A DNA stretch of 13,461 nucleotides from Burkholderiales bacterium (GTDB lineage: Bacteria > Pseudomonadota > Gammaproteobacteria > Burkholderiales > JAEUOS01), in assembly GCA_947456845.1 (NCBI GenBank), contig CANGUJ010000058.1, positions 1-13,461 of the forward strand. The letters are read 5' to 3'. The stretch's first letter is position 1. Each line of letters opens with the position of its first letter. Below, piece after piece: positions 6,084 through 12,509 of the stretch. Under the pieces are notes generated by a model. It was not told the origin of the DNA and did not search any database. It worked only from the letters and a program-made list of their open reading frames with translations. Position numbers and translations under genes: made by a program.

Positions 6084-6797
6084 TCAGCCCTGCTGGACCT
6101 GGCGCTTCCAGAGTTCCCAGGGGCGCGCCACGACGCCGCGGTTGGTCGCCTCGGTCAGCCTCGCCTCCTCGTCGTCCAGATAGGTGACGTCACCTCCCAG
6201 CGTGATCGCGCGCTGCTGCAGGTCGGCGTTCTTTTCCGTGTATATGGCGCGGTAGACCGCCACCGGAATCGAGGGTCCGCAGGCGACGAAGCCGTGGCCG
6301 CGCATCAGGACCACCCCCTTCTGGCCCAGTTCGGCGGCGAGCGCGGCGCCGTGGTCGCGGTTGCGCACCAGCATGTCGGTGCAGCCGAACCTGTGGCGCA
6401 TGTCGAAAACGTGCGTCTCGCCGGTCAGGAATCCGCTCATGTGATAGATGGGCTTGAGGCGCGCCGAAGAGGCGGCGAACGGGATCACCGAGGGCGAGTG
6501 GCTGTGCACGATCGCCTGCACGTCGGGCCGCACACGGTAGATCTCGCCGTGGATGAAGCGTTCCAGGTACGGGTTGCGCGCGTCGCCGTTCACCGGGTTG
6601 GAATCGAGATCGAAGACCATGATGTCGTCGGCGCTGACCAGTTCAGGGGCGCGCGAGCAGGACAGCAGGTATTTTCCGGGATCCTCCGGATGGCGGCTGC
6701 TGATGTGGCCGAATCCGTCGACCACCCCCTGGCGGGCGAGGATATGGTTGCCGACAACGACGTCGGCGATGGTCTGTGCAAGTGCGGCTGAGGTCAT
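6084..6797 (-). CDS. class II aldolase/adducin-family protein
   Basis: A 237-aa single-domain class II aldolase/adducin-fold enzyme, the zinc-dependent family that includes L-fuculose-phosphate aldolase, ribulose-phosphate 4-epimerase and some aromatic-acid decarboxylases. Probable metal ligands are H98 and H100 (IVHSHSPSVIPFA) and H168 (RGHGFVACG); E85 (FIHGEIYR) matches the catalytic acid. The GHISSRHPEDPGKYLLSCSRAPELV segment near residues 30-54 is characteristic of a bacterial subgroup of unknown substrate. The start is ATG 6797, 21 nt after the kinase stop, so it is probably the last gene of an argH-kinase-aldolase transcript, although no clear Shine-Dalgarno is visible. An aldolase or a decarboxylase are both possible; I cannot choose a substrate. 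Confidence 0.82.
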   Translation of the reverse strand: MTSAALAQTIADVVVGNHILARQGVVDGFGHISSRHPEDPGKYLLSCSRAPELVSADDIMVFDLDSNPVNGDARNPYLERFIHGEIYRVRPDVQAIVHSHSPSVIPFAASSARLKPIYHMSGFLTGETHVFDMRHRFGCTDMLVRNRDHGAALAAELGQKGVVLMRGHGFVACGPSIPVAVYRAIYTEKNADLQQRAITLGGDVTYLDDEEARLTEATNRGVVARPWELWKRQVQQG

Positions 6798-6818
6798 TGG
6801 AATTGCGTCGCAAGCTGA

Positions 6819-8093
6819 CTAGATGGAACTGAGGCGGACATTGGCCATCGAGAGGCGTTCGACCAGGATGGAAAGGAAGGCGCGGTCGAAATGGTGGCGT
6901 GTCGCATCCGATGCCGATGCCAGGGCCGCGGTGGGAATCTTGATGATCTTTGCGTCCGACATGGTGCTGACATCGGCGCCGCGGCGCTTTTCCTCGGACA
7001 GGTAGGCCATCTCGCCGAAGCATTCGCCCACGTCGAGGATGTTGAGCAGCTTGTTGCGGCGCGTGACCTTGACCTGCCCCGAGGCGAGGATGCAGAAGGA
7101 ATCGCCTTCATCCCCCTCGCGCAGGATGATGTTGCCGGGCGGCAGCGCCTCCCATTCGGAAAAGCGCGCGACTTCCCAGATTTCGACGTCGGAAAAATTC
7201 TTGAAGAACGCCAGGCCGCGCAGGGTGTTGAATTTCTCGCTGTCGGCAAACCGGGTATCTTCGTCCATGCCCTCGTTGCGGAAGGCCTCGGCCAGGTCGA
7301 GCGAGAACTCATCCCACTCCTTGTAGCGGTCGTCGAGATCCTTGGCCATGGCCTTGCGGACGATGTAGTCGACGCTGCGCGGAATGCCCTCGCGCAGGGC
7401 CGATACCGGTGAGGGTTCGGTATTGACGATCTGATAGATCATGGAAAAGTTGTTGCTCGCCTGAAACGGCAACTGGCCTGTCAGCAACTGGTACATCACC
7501 ACGCCCAGGGAGTAGATGTCGGTCTGGTGGGTGAGCGGGTGCTCCTTGACCTGCTGCGGCGACATGTAGGCGGGCGAGCCGATGCCGGCCACCTGGGTTT
7601 CGTCGGCGCTTCCGGTGATGGCTGCGCCGAAGTCGGTGATCTTGACGTCGTAATCGCTGCCATCGACGACCATGATGTTGGCCGGCTTGATGTCGCGGTG
7701 GGTTACTCCCACCTTGTGCGCGAAATCGAGGGCGCGGGTGCACTTGAATATGATCTCCACCACCGTCTGCACCGGCAGCAGCGCGTTGGGGTCGCAGTAT
7801 TTCTCCAGCGTGGTGCCCTGCACATACTCGACGACGATGTACTTTTCCTCTTCCTCGGTCACCGCGTCGTAGATGGTGGCGATGTGCGGATGGGTCAGCT
7901 TGCCCGCCAGCGAGGCTTCGGCGATGAAGAGCTTCTTGAAGAGATGGCCGCGCTCAGCGTCCTTGAGCGCTTCGGCATGCACCCGCTTGACGGCGACCTG
8001 GCGCTTGTTGAACGGATCCTCGCAAAGATAGACGGCGGATGTCGCACCTTCGCCGAGCTTGCGGATGACCTGATACTTGCCGATTTTTTCCAT
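6819..8093 (-). CDS. eukaryotic-type Ser/Thr protein kinase with C-terminal cyclic-nucleotide-binding domain
   Basis: A 424-aa cytoplasmic kinase with no membrane segment. The kinase domain is about residues 1-275: P-loop GEGATSAV at 14-21, catalytic Lys36 (VAVKRV), Glu59, HRDIKPAN with D134, and DFG with D154. The motif usually SPE/APE reads SPQQ, so Gln180 replaces the conserved Glu. A cNMP-binding beta roll follows at about 296-410, with GDSFCILASGQVKV, a phosphate-binding FGEMAYL segment at 359-365 and the partner Arg at 370/371 (RRGADV). A nucleotide ligand is therefore plausible. No extracellular sensor is present, so the cNMP domain is the likely regulatory input. The start at ATG 8093 begins the canonical IGKYQVIRKLGEG. 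It lies 50 nt after argH on the same strand. Targets are unknown. Confidence 0.92.
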   Translation of the reverse strand: MEKIGKYQVIRKLGEGATSAVYLCEDPFNKRQVAVKRVHAEALKDAERGHLFKKLFIAEASLAGKLTHPHIATIYDAVTEEEEKYIVVEYVQGTTLEKYCDPNALLPVQTVVEIIFKCTRALDFAHKVGVTHRDIKPANIMVVDGSDYDVKITDFGAAITGSADETQVAGIGSPAYMSPQQVKEHPLTHQTDIYSLGVVMYQLLTGQLPFQASNNFSMIYQIVNTEPSPVSALREGIPRSVDYIVRKAMAKDLDDRYKEWDEFSLDLAEAFRNEGMDEDTRFADSEKFNTLRGLAFFKNFSDVEIWEVARFSEWEALPPGNIILREGDEGDSFCILASGQVKVTRRNKLLNILDVGECFGEMAYLSEEKRRGADVSTMSDAKIIKIPTAALASASDATRHHFDRAFLSILVERLSMANVRLSSI

Positions 8094-8143
8094 GTCGATG
8101 TCCGTCTGGCCTGGGGGTGTCCGATAAGTGTCTCGTCTGCAGC

Positions 8144-9535
8144 CTAAGCGATGCGATCGCGCGCGCGCGCGATCGCCTGCGCCACCTGCGCCGGGGCCGT
8201 GCCGCCGATGTGGTGGCGGCTGGCCGTCGAACCTTCGAGCGTCAGCACCGCGCCGATGTCGTCTTGTACCAGCGGCGCAAAACGGCGCAGTTCCTCCAGC
8301 GGCAGATCCGCCAGATCGGTGCCCTTGCCTTCCGCGTGGCGCACCGCCAGCGCCACGGCTTCGTGGGCATCGCGGAACGGCAGGCCCTTCTTGACCAGGT
8401 AGTCGGCCAGGTCGGTGGCGGTGGAAAAGCCTTCCAGCGCGGCCGCGCGCATACGTTCCGGCCGCACCTGGATTGAGCCGATCATGTCGGCGAAAATCGT
8501 CAGGGTGTCGCCGAGCGTGTCGATGGTATCGAACAGGGGTTCCTTATCTTCCTGATTGTCCTTGTTATAGGCCAGCGGCTGGCCTTTCATGAGCGTCATC
8601 AGGCCCACCAGGTGGCCCAGCACGCGCCCGGTCTTGCCACGCGCGAGTTCGGGTACGTCCGGGTTTTTTTTCTGCGGCATGATGGAAGACCCGGTGCAGA
8701 AACGGTCGGCCAGGGTAATGAAGCCGAAACGCGGGCTCATCCAGAGGATCAGCTCCTCCGACAGCCGCGAAATGTGCACCATGGCGAGCGAACATGCGCT
8801 GGTGAACTCGATGGCGAAGTCACGGTCGGATACGGCGTCCAGGGAGTTCTCGCATACGCCGTCGAAGCCGAGCTCGCGCGCCACCGATTCGCGGTCGATC
8901 GGGTAGCTGGTGCCTGCCAGCGCGGCACTGCCGAGAGGCAGGCGGTTCATGCGCGTGCGGCAGTCCACCAGGCGGCCGTGGTCGCGGTCGAACATTTCCA
9001 CATAGGCGAGCATGTGGTGGCCGAACGTGACCGGCTGGGCCACCTGCAGATGGGTAAATCCGGGCATGATGGTCGCGGCGTTGCGCTCGGCGACTTCCAG
9101 CAGCGAGCGCTGGACGGCGCGCACCAGGCCGCACAGCCGGTCGATCTCGCCGCGCAGATACAGGCGGATGTCGGTAGCTACCTGATCGTTGCGCGAACGC
9201 CCGGTGTGCAGACGCTTGCCGGCGTCGCCCACCAGCGCGGTGAGGCGTTTTTCGATGTTGAGATGCACGTCTTCGTCGTCAACCGACCAGCCGAAGTCGC
9301 CGCGCTCGATTTCGCTGCGGACCTGCGCCATGCCGGACTCGATGGCCGCGAGATCGGCGGCGCCGATGATGCCCTGGCGTGCCAGCATGCGCGCGTGGGC
9401 GAGCGACCCGGTAATGTCGGCAAAGGCCAGGCGTTTGTCGAAGTCCACCGAGGCGGTATAGCGCTTGACCAGTTCATCGACTGCTTCGCTGAAGCGGCCT
9501 GACCAGGCTTTGTTTTTGGGCGGGGTATCTGCCAT
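8144..9535 (-). CDS. argH: argininosuccinate lyase
   Basis: Cytoplasmic enzyme of the last step of arginine synthesis, cleaving argininosuccinate to arginine and fumarate. It has 463 aa from ATG 9535, close to the E. coli enzyme (457). Family landmarks are KAWSGRFSEAVDELVKRYTAS near the N-terminus, HTGRSRNDQVATD, MPGFTHLQVAQPVTFGHH, and the fumarase/aspartase-superfamily signature GSSIMPQKKNPD with its mobile catalytic serine loop. The frame continues upstream to 9778 without a stop, but that extension overlaps the divergent histidine kinase gene and has no homology, so the MADTPPKNK start is preferred. The gene is divergent from the AlgZ-like kinase and upstream of the Ser/Thr kinase. The argH-algZ-algR order is a conserved neighbourhood. 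Confidence 0.97.
   Translation of the reverse strand: MADTPPKNKAWSGRFSEAVDELVKRYTASVDFDKRLAFADITGSLAHARMLARQGIIGAADLAAIESGMAQVRSEIERGDFGWSVDDEDVHLNIEKRLTALVGDAGKRLHTGRSRNDQVATDIRLYLRGEIDRLCGLVRAVQRSLLEVAERNAATIMPGFTHLQVAQPVTFGHHMLAYVEMFDRDHGRLVDCRTRMNRLPLGSAALAGTSYPIDRESVARELGFDGVCENSLDAVSDRDFAIEFTSACSLAMVHISRLSEELILWMSPRFGFITLADRFCTGSSIMPQKKNPDVPELARGKTGRVLGHLVGLMTLMKGQPLAYNKDNQEDKEPLFDTIDTLGDTLTIFADMIGSIQVRPERMRAAALEGFSTATDLADYLVKKGLPFRDAHEAVALAVRHAEGKGTDLADLPLEELRRFAPLVQDDIGAVLTLEGSTASRHHIGGTAPAQVAQAIARARDRIA
8153..8176. repeat. 24-bp perfect palindrome of alternating GC flanked by GATC, within argH 3' end
   Basis: The two 12-bp halves (left half GCGATCGCGCGC) are exact reverse complements with no spacer. 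The centre is a run of alternating G and C, which can adopt left-handed DNA, and each arm holds a GCGATCGC octamer. It encodes the last Ala-Arg-Ala-Arg-Asp-Arg residues of ArgH, so it may simply result from GC-rich codon choice. No T-run follows, so it is not a standard terminator. Confidence 0.6.
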
Positions 9536-9587
9536 ACTTGGACGATTCTGCCGAAATCGGCGTAACCATATGTTTTTATAAGAAAAG

Positions 9588-10658
9588 TTGCGAATTATAC
9601 CGCGCCACGATGAAGTTGCACTGCCGGATTTCTGCAATCTCGGCGTGATGCTTCGAGTCATCCTTCTGGTCAACGGCATGCTGGCGGCCGCTGTCCTCGT
9701 GCAAAGCCGCGCCGCGAGTCTGAACGGGCTGCTGCAGGCCTTCCTTGCCGCCGCGGCGATAGTCGAGCCGGTGCTCATCGCCAGCCTGGCGTTGCTGTGC
9801 CCGCTGCGTCGTACCCTGCGGCCGCTGGGCTACGCCGCAGGCGTCGTGGCCATCGCGCTGCTCGAGCTATGCCTCGTGACCGGCATGCGCTGGGTGCTGC
9901 CGGGCGAAACCCGCGCGGGGCTTGACGCGCTGCTGCGGGACTATTTGGCGGCGGCCGCCGTCACCGGCGTGGTGCTCTACTATTTCAACCTGCGCGAGCG
10001 CGCCTTTTCGCCTGCCCTGGCCGAGGCGCGCCTGGCGGCCTTGCAGGCGCGCATTCGTCCGCATTTCCTGTTCCACAGCCTGACGGCGGTGTTGAGCCTG
10101 ATCCGCAGCGAACCGCGCCGCGCCGAAGCGGCCCTGGAGGACCTGGCGGACCTGTTTCGCGTGCTGCTTCGCGAGCAGCGCCAATTGGTGCCTCTGGAGG
10201 ACGAAATCGAGATCTGCCGGCGTTATCTGGATATCGAGGCCCTGCGGCTGGGCGACAGGCTCAAGATTGTGTGGAACATCGACGCGGCCGCGACCGACAC
10301 CGCGATGCCGCCCCTGATCCTGCAACCGCTGGTCGAAAACGCCGTGCATCACGGCATCGAGCCGGCCGCCGCGTCCGGCGAGGTGGCCATTCGCATCGCG
10401 CGCAACGGCGGCGAGGTGGAGATCGAGATCGTCAACCCCAAGATAGACGATCCCGAGCCGGACCCGCATGCGGCACGGGCGGCCGGGTCCGCGCGCCCGC
10501 GCAACCACATGGCGCTGGATAACGTGCGCGAGCGGCTGGCGCTGCACTTCGACGTCGAGGCGCGCCTGGAGACCGTCGCGTCCGGCGGGCAGTATCGGGT
10601 GACGATCGTCGTGCCATACCGCCGCTACGTCGAACGCGCCACAGGAGAGGGCCGATAG
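9588..10658 (+). CDS. AlgZ/LytS-like sensor histidine kinase (His_kinase + HATPase_c)
   Basis: Inner-membrane sensor kinase of 356 aa. Four hydrophobic segments (about 20-40, 45-70, 80-105 and 118-136) precede a His_kinase-family dimerisation/phosphoacceptor segment with H159 in RPHFLF. The ATPase domain has an N-box (LQPLVENAVHHGIEP, N251) and a late MALDNVRERLALHF segment as in AlgZ-type proteins. The phosphoacceptor motif reads HFLFHSLT, whereas LytS/AlgZ proteins normally have HFLFNSLN, so two conserved Asn are replaced (H163, T166). No ATG exists near the start. TTG 9588 keeps the LPDFCNLGVMLR segment I expect in this subfamily; GTG 9645 or ATG 9648 would remove it. The gene abuts the response regulator (stop 10656-10658, next ATG 10659) and is divergent from argH. 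Confidence 0.85.
   Translation: MRIIPRHDEVALPDFCNLGVMLRVILLVNGMLAAAVLVQSRAASLNGLLQAFLAAAAIVEPVLIASLALLCPLRRTLRPLGYAAGVVAIALLELCLVTGMRWVLPGETRAGLDALLRDYLAAAAVTGVVLYYFNLRERAFSPALAEARLAALQARIRPHFLFHSLTAVLSLIRSEPRRAEAALEDLADLFRVLLREQRQLVPLEDEIEICRRYLDIEALRLGDRLKIVWNIDAAATDTAMPPLILQPLVENAVHHGIEPAAASGEVAIRIARNGGEVEIEIVNPKIDDPEPDPHAARAAGSARPRNHMALDNVRERLALHFDVEARLETVASGGQYRVTIVVPYRRYVERATGEGR
9594..9599 (-). promoter_or_regulatory. candidate -10 element for argH
   Basis: A perfect TATAAT on the - strand gives a predicted start near 9587, about 52 nt ahead of the argH ATG at 9535. The -35 region is weak at 16-18 bp. The element lies inside the first codons of the divergent kinase gene if that gene uses the TTG start. 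Confidence 0.4.
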
Positions 10659-11429
10659 ATGCTCCACATCATGATCGTCGATGACGAGGCGCCGGCGCGC
10701 CGGCGCATGCGCGATCTGCTCGCCGACCTGGTCGGCGAGGTACCGCATGTGGTGGTGGGTGAGGCCGGCAACGGGGTCGACGCGTTGGCCCGGGTCGCGG
10801 ATCTGCGGGCCAATCTGGTCGTGGCCGACATGCAGATGCCGCGCATGGGCGGCATCGAACTGGCCCAGCACCTGGCCCGCCTGGACATGCCGCCGGCGGT
10901 GATTTTTGTCACTGCGCATGACGAATACGCGGTCAAGGCCTTTGAGGTCAATGCGCTCGACTACCTGATGAAGCCGGTGCGGGTTGCGCGCCTGTCGGTC
11001 GCGCTGCAAAAGGCGGCAGGCTTGTTGCGGCCGCCGCCGGCAGATGCGCTGGCGAGAATCAACCCGGACGCGCGGCGCTATCTCTCGATCAGCGAGCGGG
11101 GCCGGCTCACGCTGGTGCCGGTGGCCGAAGTGATCTACCTGCGCGCCGAACTCAAGTACATCACGGTGCGCACCGAAGCGCGCGAATACCTGCTCGAGGA
11201 ATCCCTTACCCGGCTCGAGGAGGAGTTCGCGGCGCTGTTCATCAGGGTGCACCGCAGCGCCCTGGTCGCGCGCGACCGCATCGCCGGTTTCGAGAAGGCG
11301 TCGATCGAGCACGATGATGAAGCCGAGGGCGGGACACAATGGCAGGTGGTGCTGCGCGGCGTCGCCGAGCGCTTGCCTGTCAGCCGCCGCCAATGGCCCA
11401 CGGTCAAGGAACTGGCGCGCCACGCCTAG
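10659..11429 (+). CDS. AlgR/LytTR-family response regulator
   Basis: A 256-aa transcriptional regulator partnered with the preceding kinase. The receiver domain (about 1-120) has acidic D8/D9, phosphoacceptor D57 (VVADMQMP), a conserved Thr in FVTAHDEYAVKAFEVNALDY, and Lys in LMKPV. The LytTR DNA-binding domain (about 140-250) contains VAEVIYLRAELKYITVRT and FIRVHRSALVARDRI. The ATG follows immediately after the kinase stop, with AGGAG at 10643-10647 (11 nt spacing), so the pair is co-transcribed. In Pseudomonas the equivalent AlgR controls alginate, twitching motility and virulence genes; targets here are unknown. hemC, which follows algR in Pseudomonas, is absent. Confidence 0.92.
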   Translation: MLHIMIVDDEAPARRRMRDLLADLVGEVPHVVVGEAGNGVDALARVADLRANLVVADMQMPRMGGIELAQHLARLDMPPAVIFVTAHDEYAVKAFEVNALDYLMKPVRVARLSVALQKAAGLLRPPPADALARINPDARRYLSISERGRLTLVPVAEVIYLRAELKYITVRTEAREYLLEESLTRLEEEFAALFIRVHRSALVARDRIAGFEKASIEHDDEAEGGTQWQVVLRGVAERLPVSRRQWPTVKELARHA

Positions 11430-11453
11430 CGCGACCGCTGCCGCCGCGGCTGC

Positions 11454-11459
11454 TAAAAT
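11454..11459 (+). promoter_or_regulatory. extended -10 promoter for the E1 operon
   Basis: TGCTAAAAT (11451-11459) combines an upstream TG with a TAAAAT hexamer, the extended -10 arrangement that tolerates a poor -35. The predicted start near 11466 leaves about 33 nt before the GTG start. A short inverted repeat, TTTCG-N7-CGAAA (11466-11482), lies at the predicted transcript start and could be an operator or a small 5' hairpin. Confidence 0.45.
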
Positions 11460-11498
11460 CCAAGGTTTCGCGTTTGTCGAAATCATTGAAGCTTTAGC

Positions 11499-12509
11499 GT
11501 GTCAAACCAGCGCCTGCTCGACCTGTATCGCCTGATGGCGCGCATCCGCGCCTTTGAAAATGCCGCCGAAATCGCCAGCCAGGGCGGCGTCGCCGCCTGG
11601 GGGCTGGCCACTTCCGGCAAGCCCGCCCTGGTACGCGGGCCGCTGCACCTGTCCACCGGGCAGGAAGCGGTGGCCGCCGGGGTGTGCCTGAACCTCGTGC
11701 GCGAGGACATGCTGACCTCCACCCATCGCGGGCATGGCCATACCCTGGCCAAGGGCGCCGACAGCACGAGAATGATGTGCGAGCTTTTCGGGCGCGCGAC
11801 CGGCTACAACAAGGGCAAGGGCGGGTCCATGCATATCGCCGACTTTTCGGTGGGCATGCTGGGTGCCAATGGCGTGGTCGCCGCCGGCATGCCGATCGCC
11901 ACCGGCGCCGCACACGCCCTGAAGATCCGCAAGCTGCCGCATGTGGTGGCCTGCTTTTTCGGCGACGGTGCGGCCAATCGTGGGCCTTTCCTCGAAAGCC
12001 TCAACTGGGCCAAGGTGTATGGCTTGCCTGTGCTGTTCGTCTGCGAGGACAACCGCATTTCCGCCACCACGCCCACCGGACCGATGACCGCGGGCGAGGG
12101 CGTGTCGGCGCGCGCCGCGGCACTCGGCATCGATTCGCTCAAGATCGACGGCAACGACGCCGAGGCCGTGGATGCGGCCGCACAGCGCCTTGTCGGGGAG
12201 GTGCGCGCCGCCGGCGGGCCGCGCTTCCTGCACGCCGTCACCTATCGATTCAAGGGACATGTCTCGGTCGATCCCGGCAGCTACCGCGACCCGCGGGAAG
12301 TCGAGGCCGCATTGGCCTTCGATCCGCTCACGCTAGCCCGACGCAAGCTGCTGGAGCGCGGTGAGACTGCCGCCGTCATCGATGCGATCGATGCGGCCGC
12401 CAGGGCGGAGATCGACCACGCGCTGGCGGTGGCGGAGGCGGCGCCCTGGCCGGACGCCGCGACGGCCTTCGAGGACATCACGAACACCGGCGCAGGTGTC
12501 TGGAAATGA
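11499..12509 (+). CDS. thiamine-dependent 2-oxo acid dehydrogenase E1 component, alpha subunit
   Basis: Alpha subunit of a heterotetrameric ThDP-dependent E1 (pyruvate, branched-chain 2-oxo acid or acetoin dehydrogenase class), 336 aa. Family features are YRLMARIRAFENA at 10-22, HLSTGQEAVAAGV at 50-62, the active-site HRGHGHTLAKG at 76-86, GYNKGKGGSMH at 102-112, and the ThDP motif from GDG (155-157) to EDN (183-185), where ENN is more usual. Roughly ten extra residues appear around 30-45 compared with AcoA-type proteins. The GHVSVDP loop has Val where many relatives have Ser. The start is GTG 11499; the next ATG in the area would delete the conserved first helix. The stop overlaps the beta start by 4 bp (ATGA). 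E2 and E3 genes, if linked, lie beyond the window. The substrate is undetermined. Confidence 0.88.
   Translation: MSNQRLLDLYRLMARIRAFENAAEIASQGGVAAWGLATSGKPALVRGPLHLSTGQEAVAAGVCLNLVREDMLTSTHRGHGHTLAKGADSTRMMCELFGRATGYNKGKGGSMHIADFSVGMLGANGVVAAGMPIATGAAHALKIRKLPHVVACFFGDGAANRGPFLESLNWAKVYGLPVLFVCEDNRISATTPTGPMTAGEGVSARAAALGIDSLKIDGNDAEAVDAAAQRLVGEVRAAGGPRFLHAVTYRFKGHVSVDPGSYRDPREVEAALAFDPLTLARRKLLERGETAAVIDAIDAAARAEIDHALAVAEAAPWPDAATAFEDITNTGAGVWK

Noticed and set aside
9536..9778. 81-residue N-terminal extension of ArgH
   Set aside because: It overlaps the divergent kinase gene and precedes the conserved ArgH start; length from 9535 already fits the family.
9867..11486. 539-aa antisense open frame opposite the kinase and response regulator
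   Set aside because: Low-complexity Arg/Gln/His composition, and it spans two well-supported genes on the other strand; shadow.
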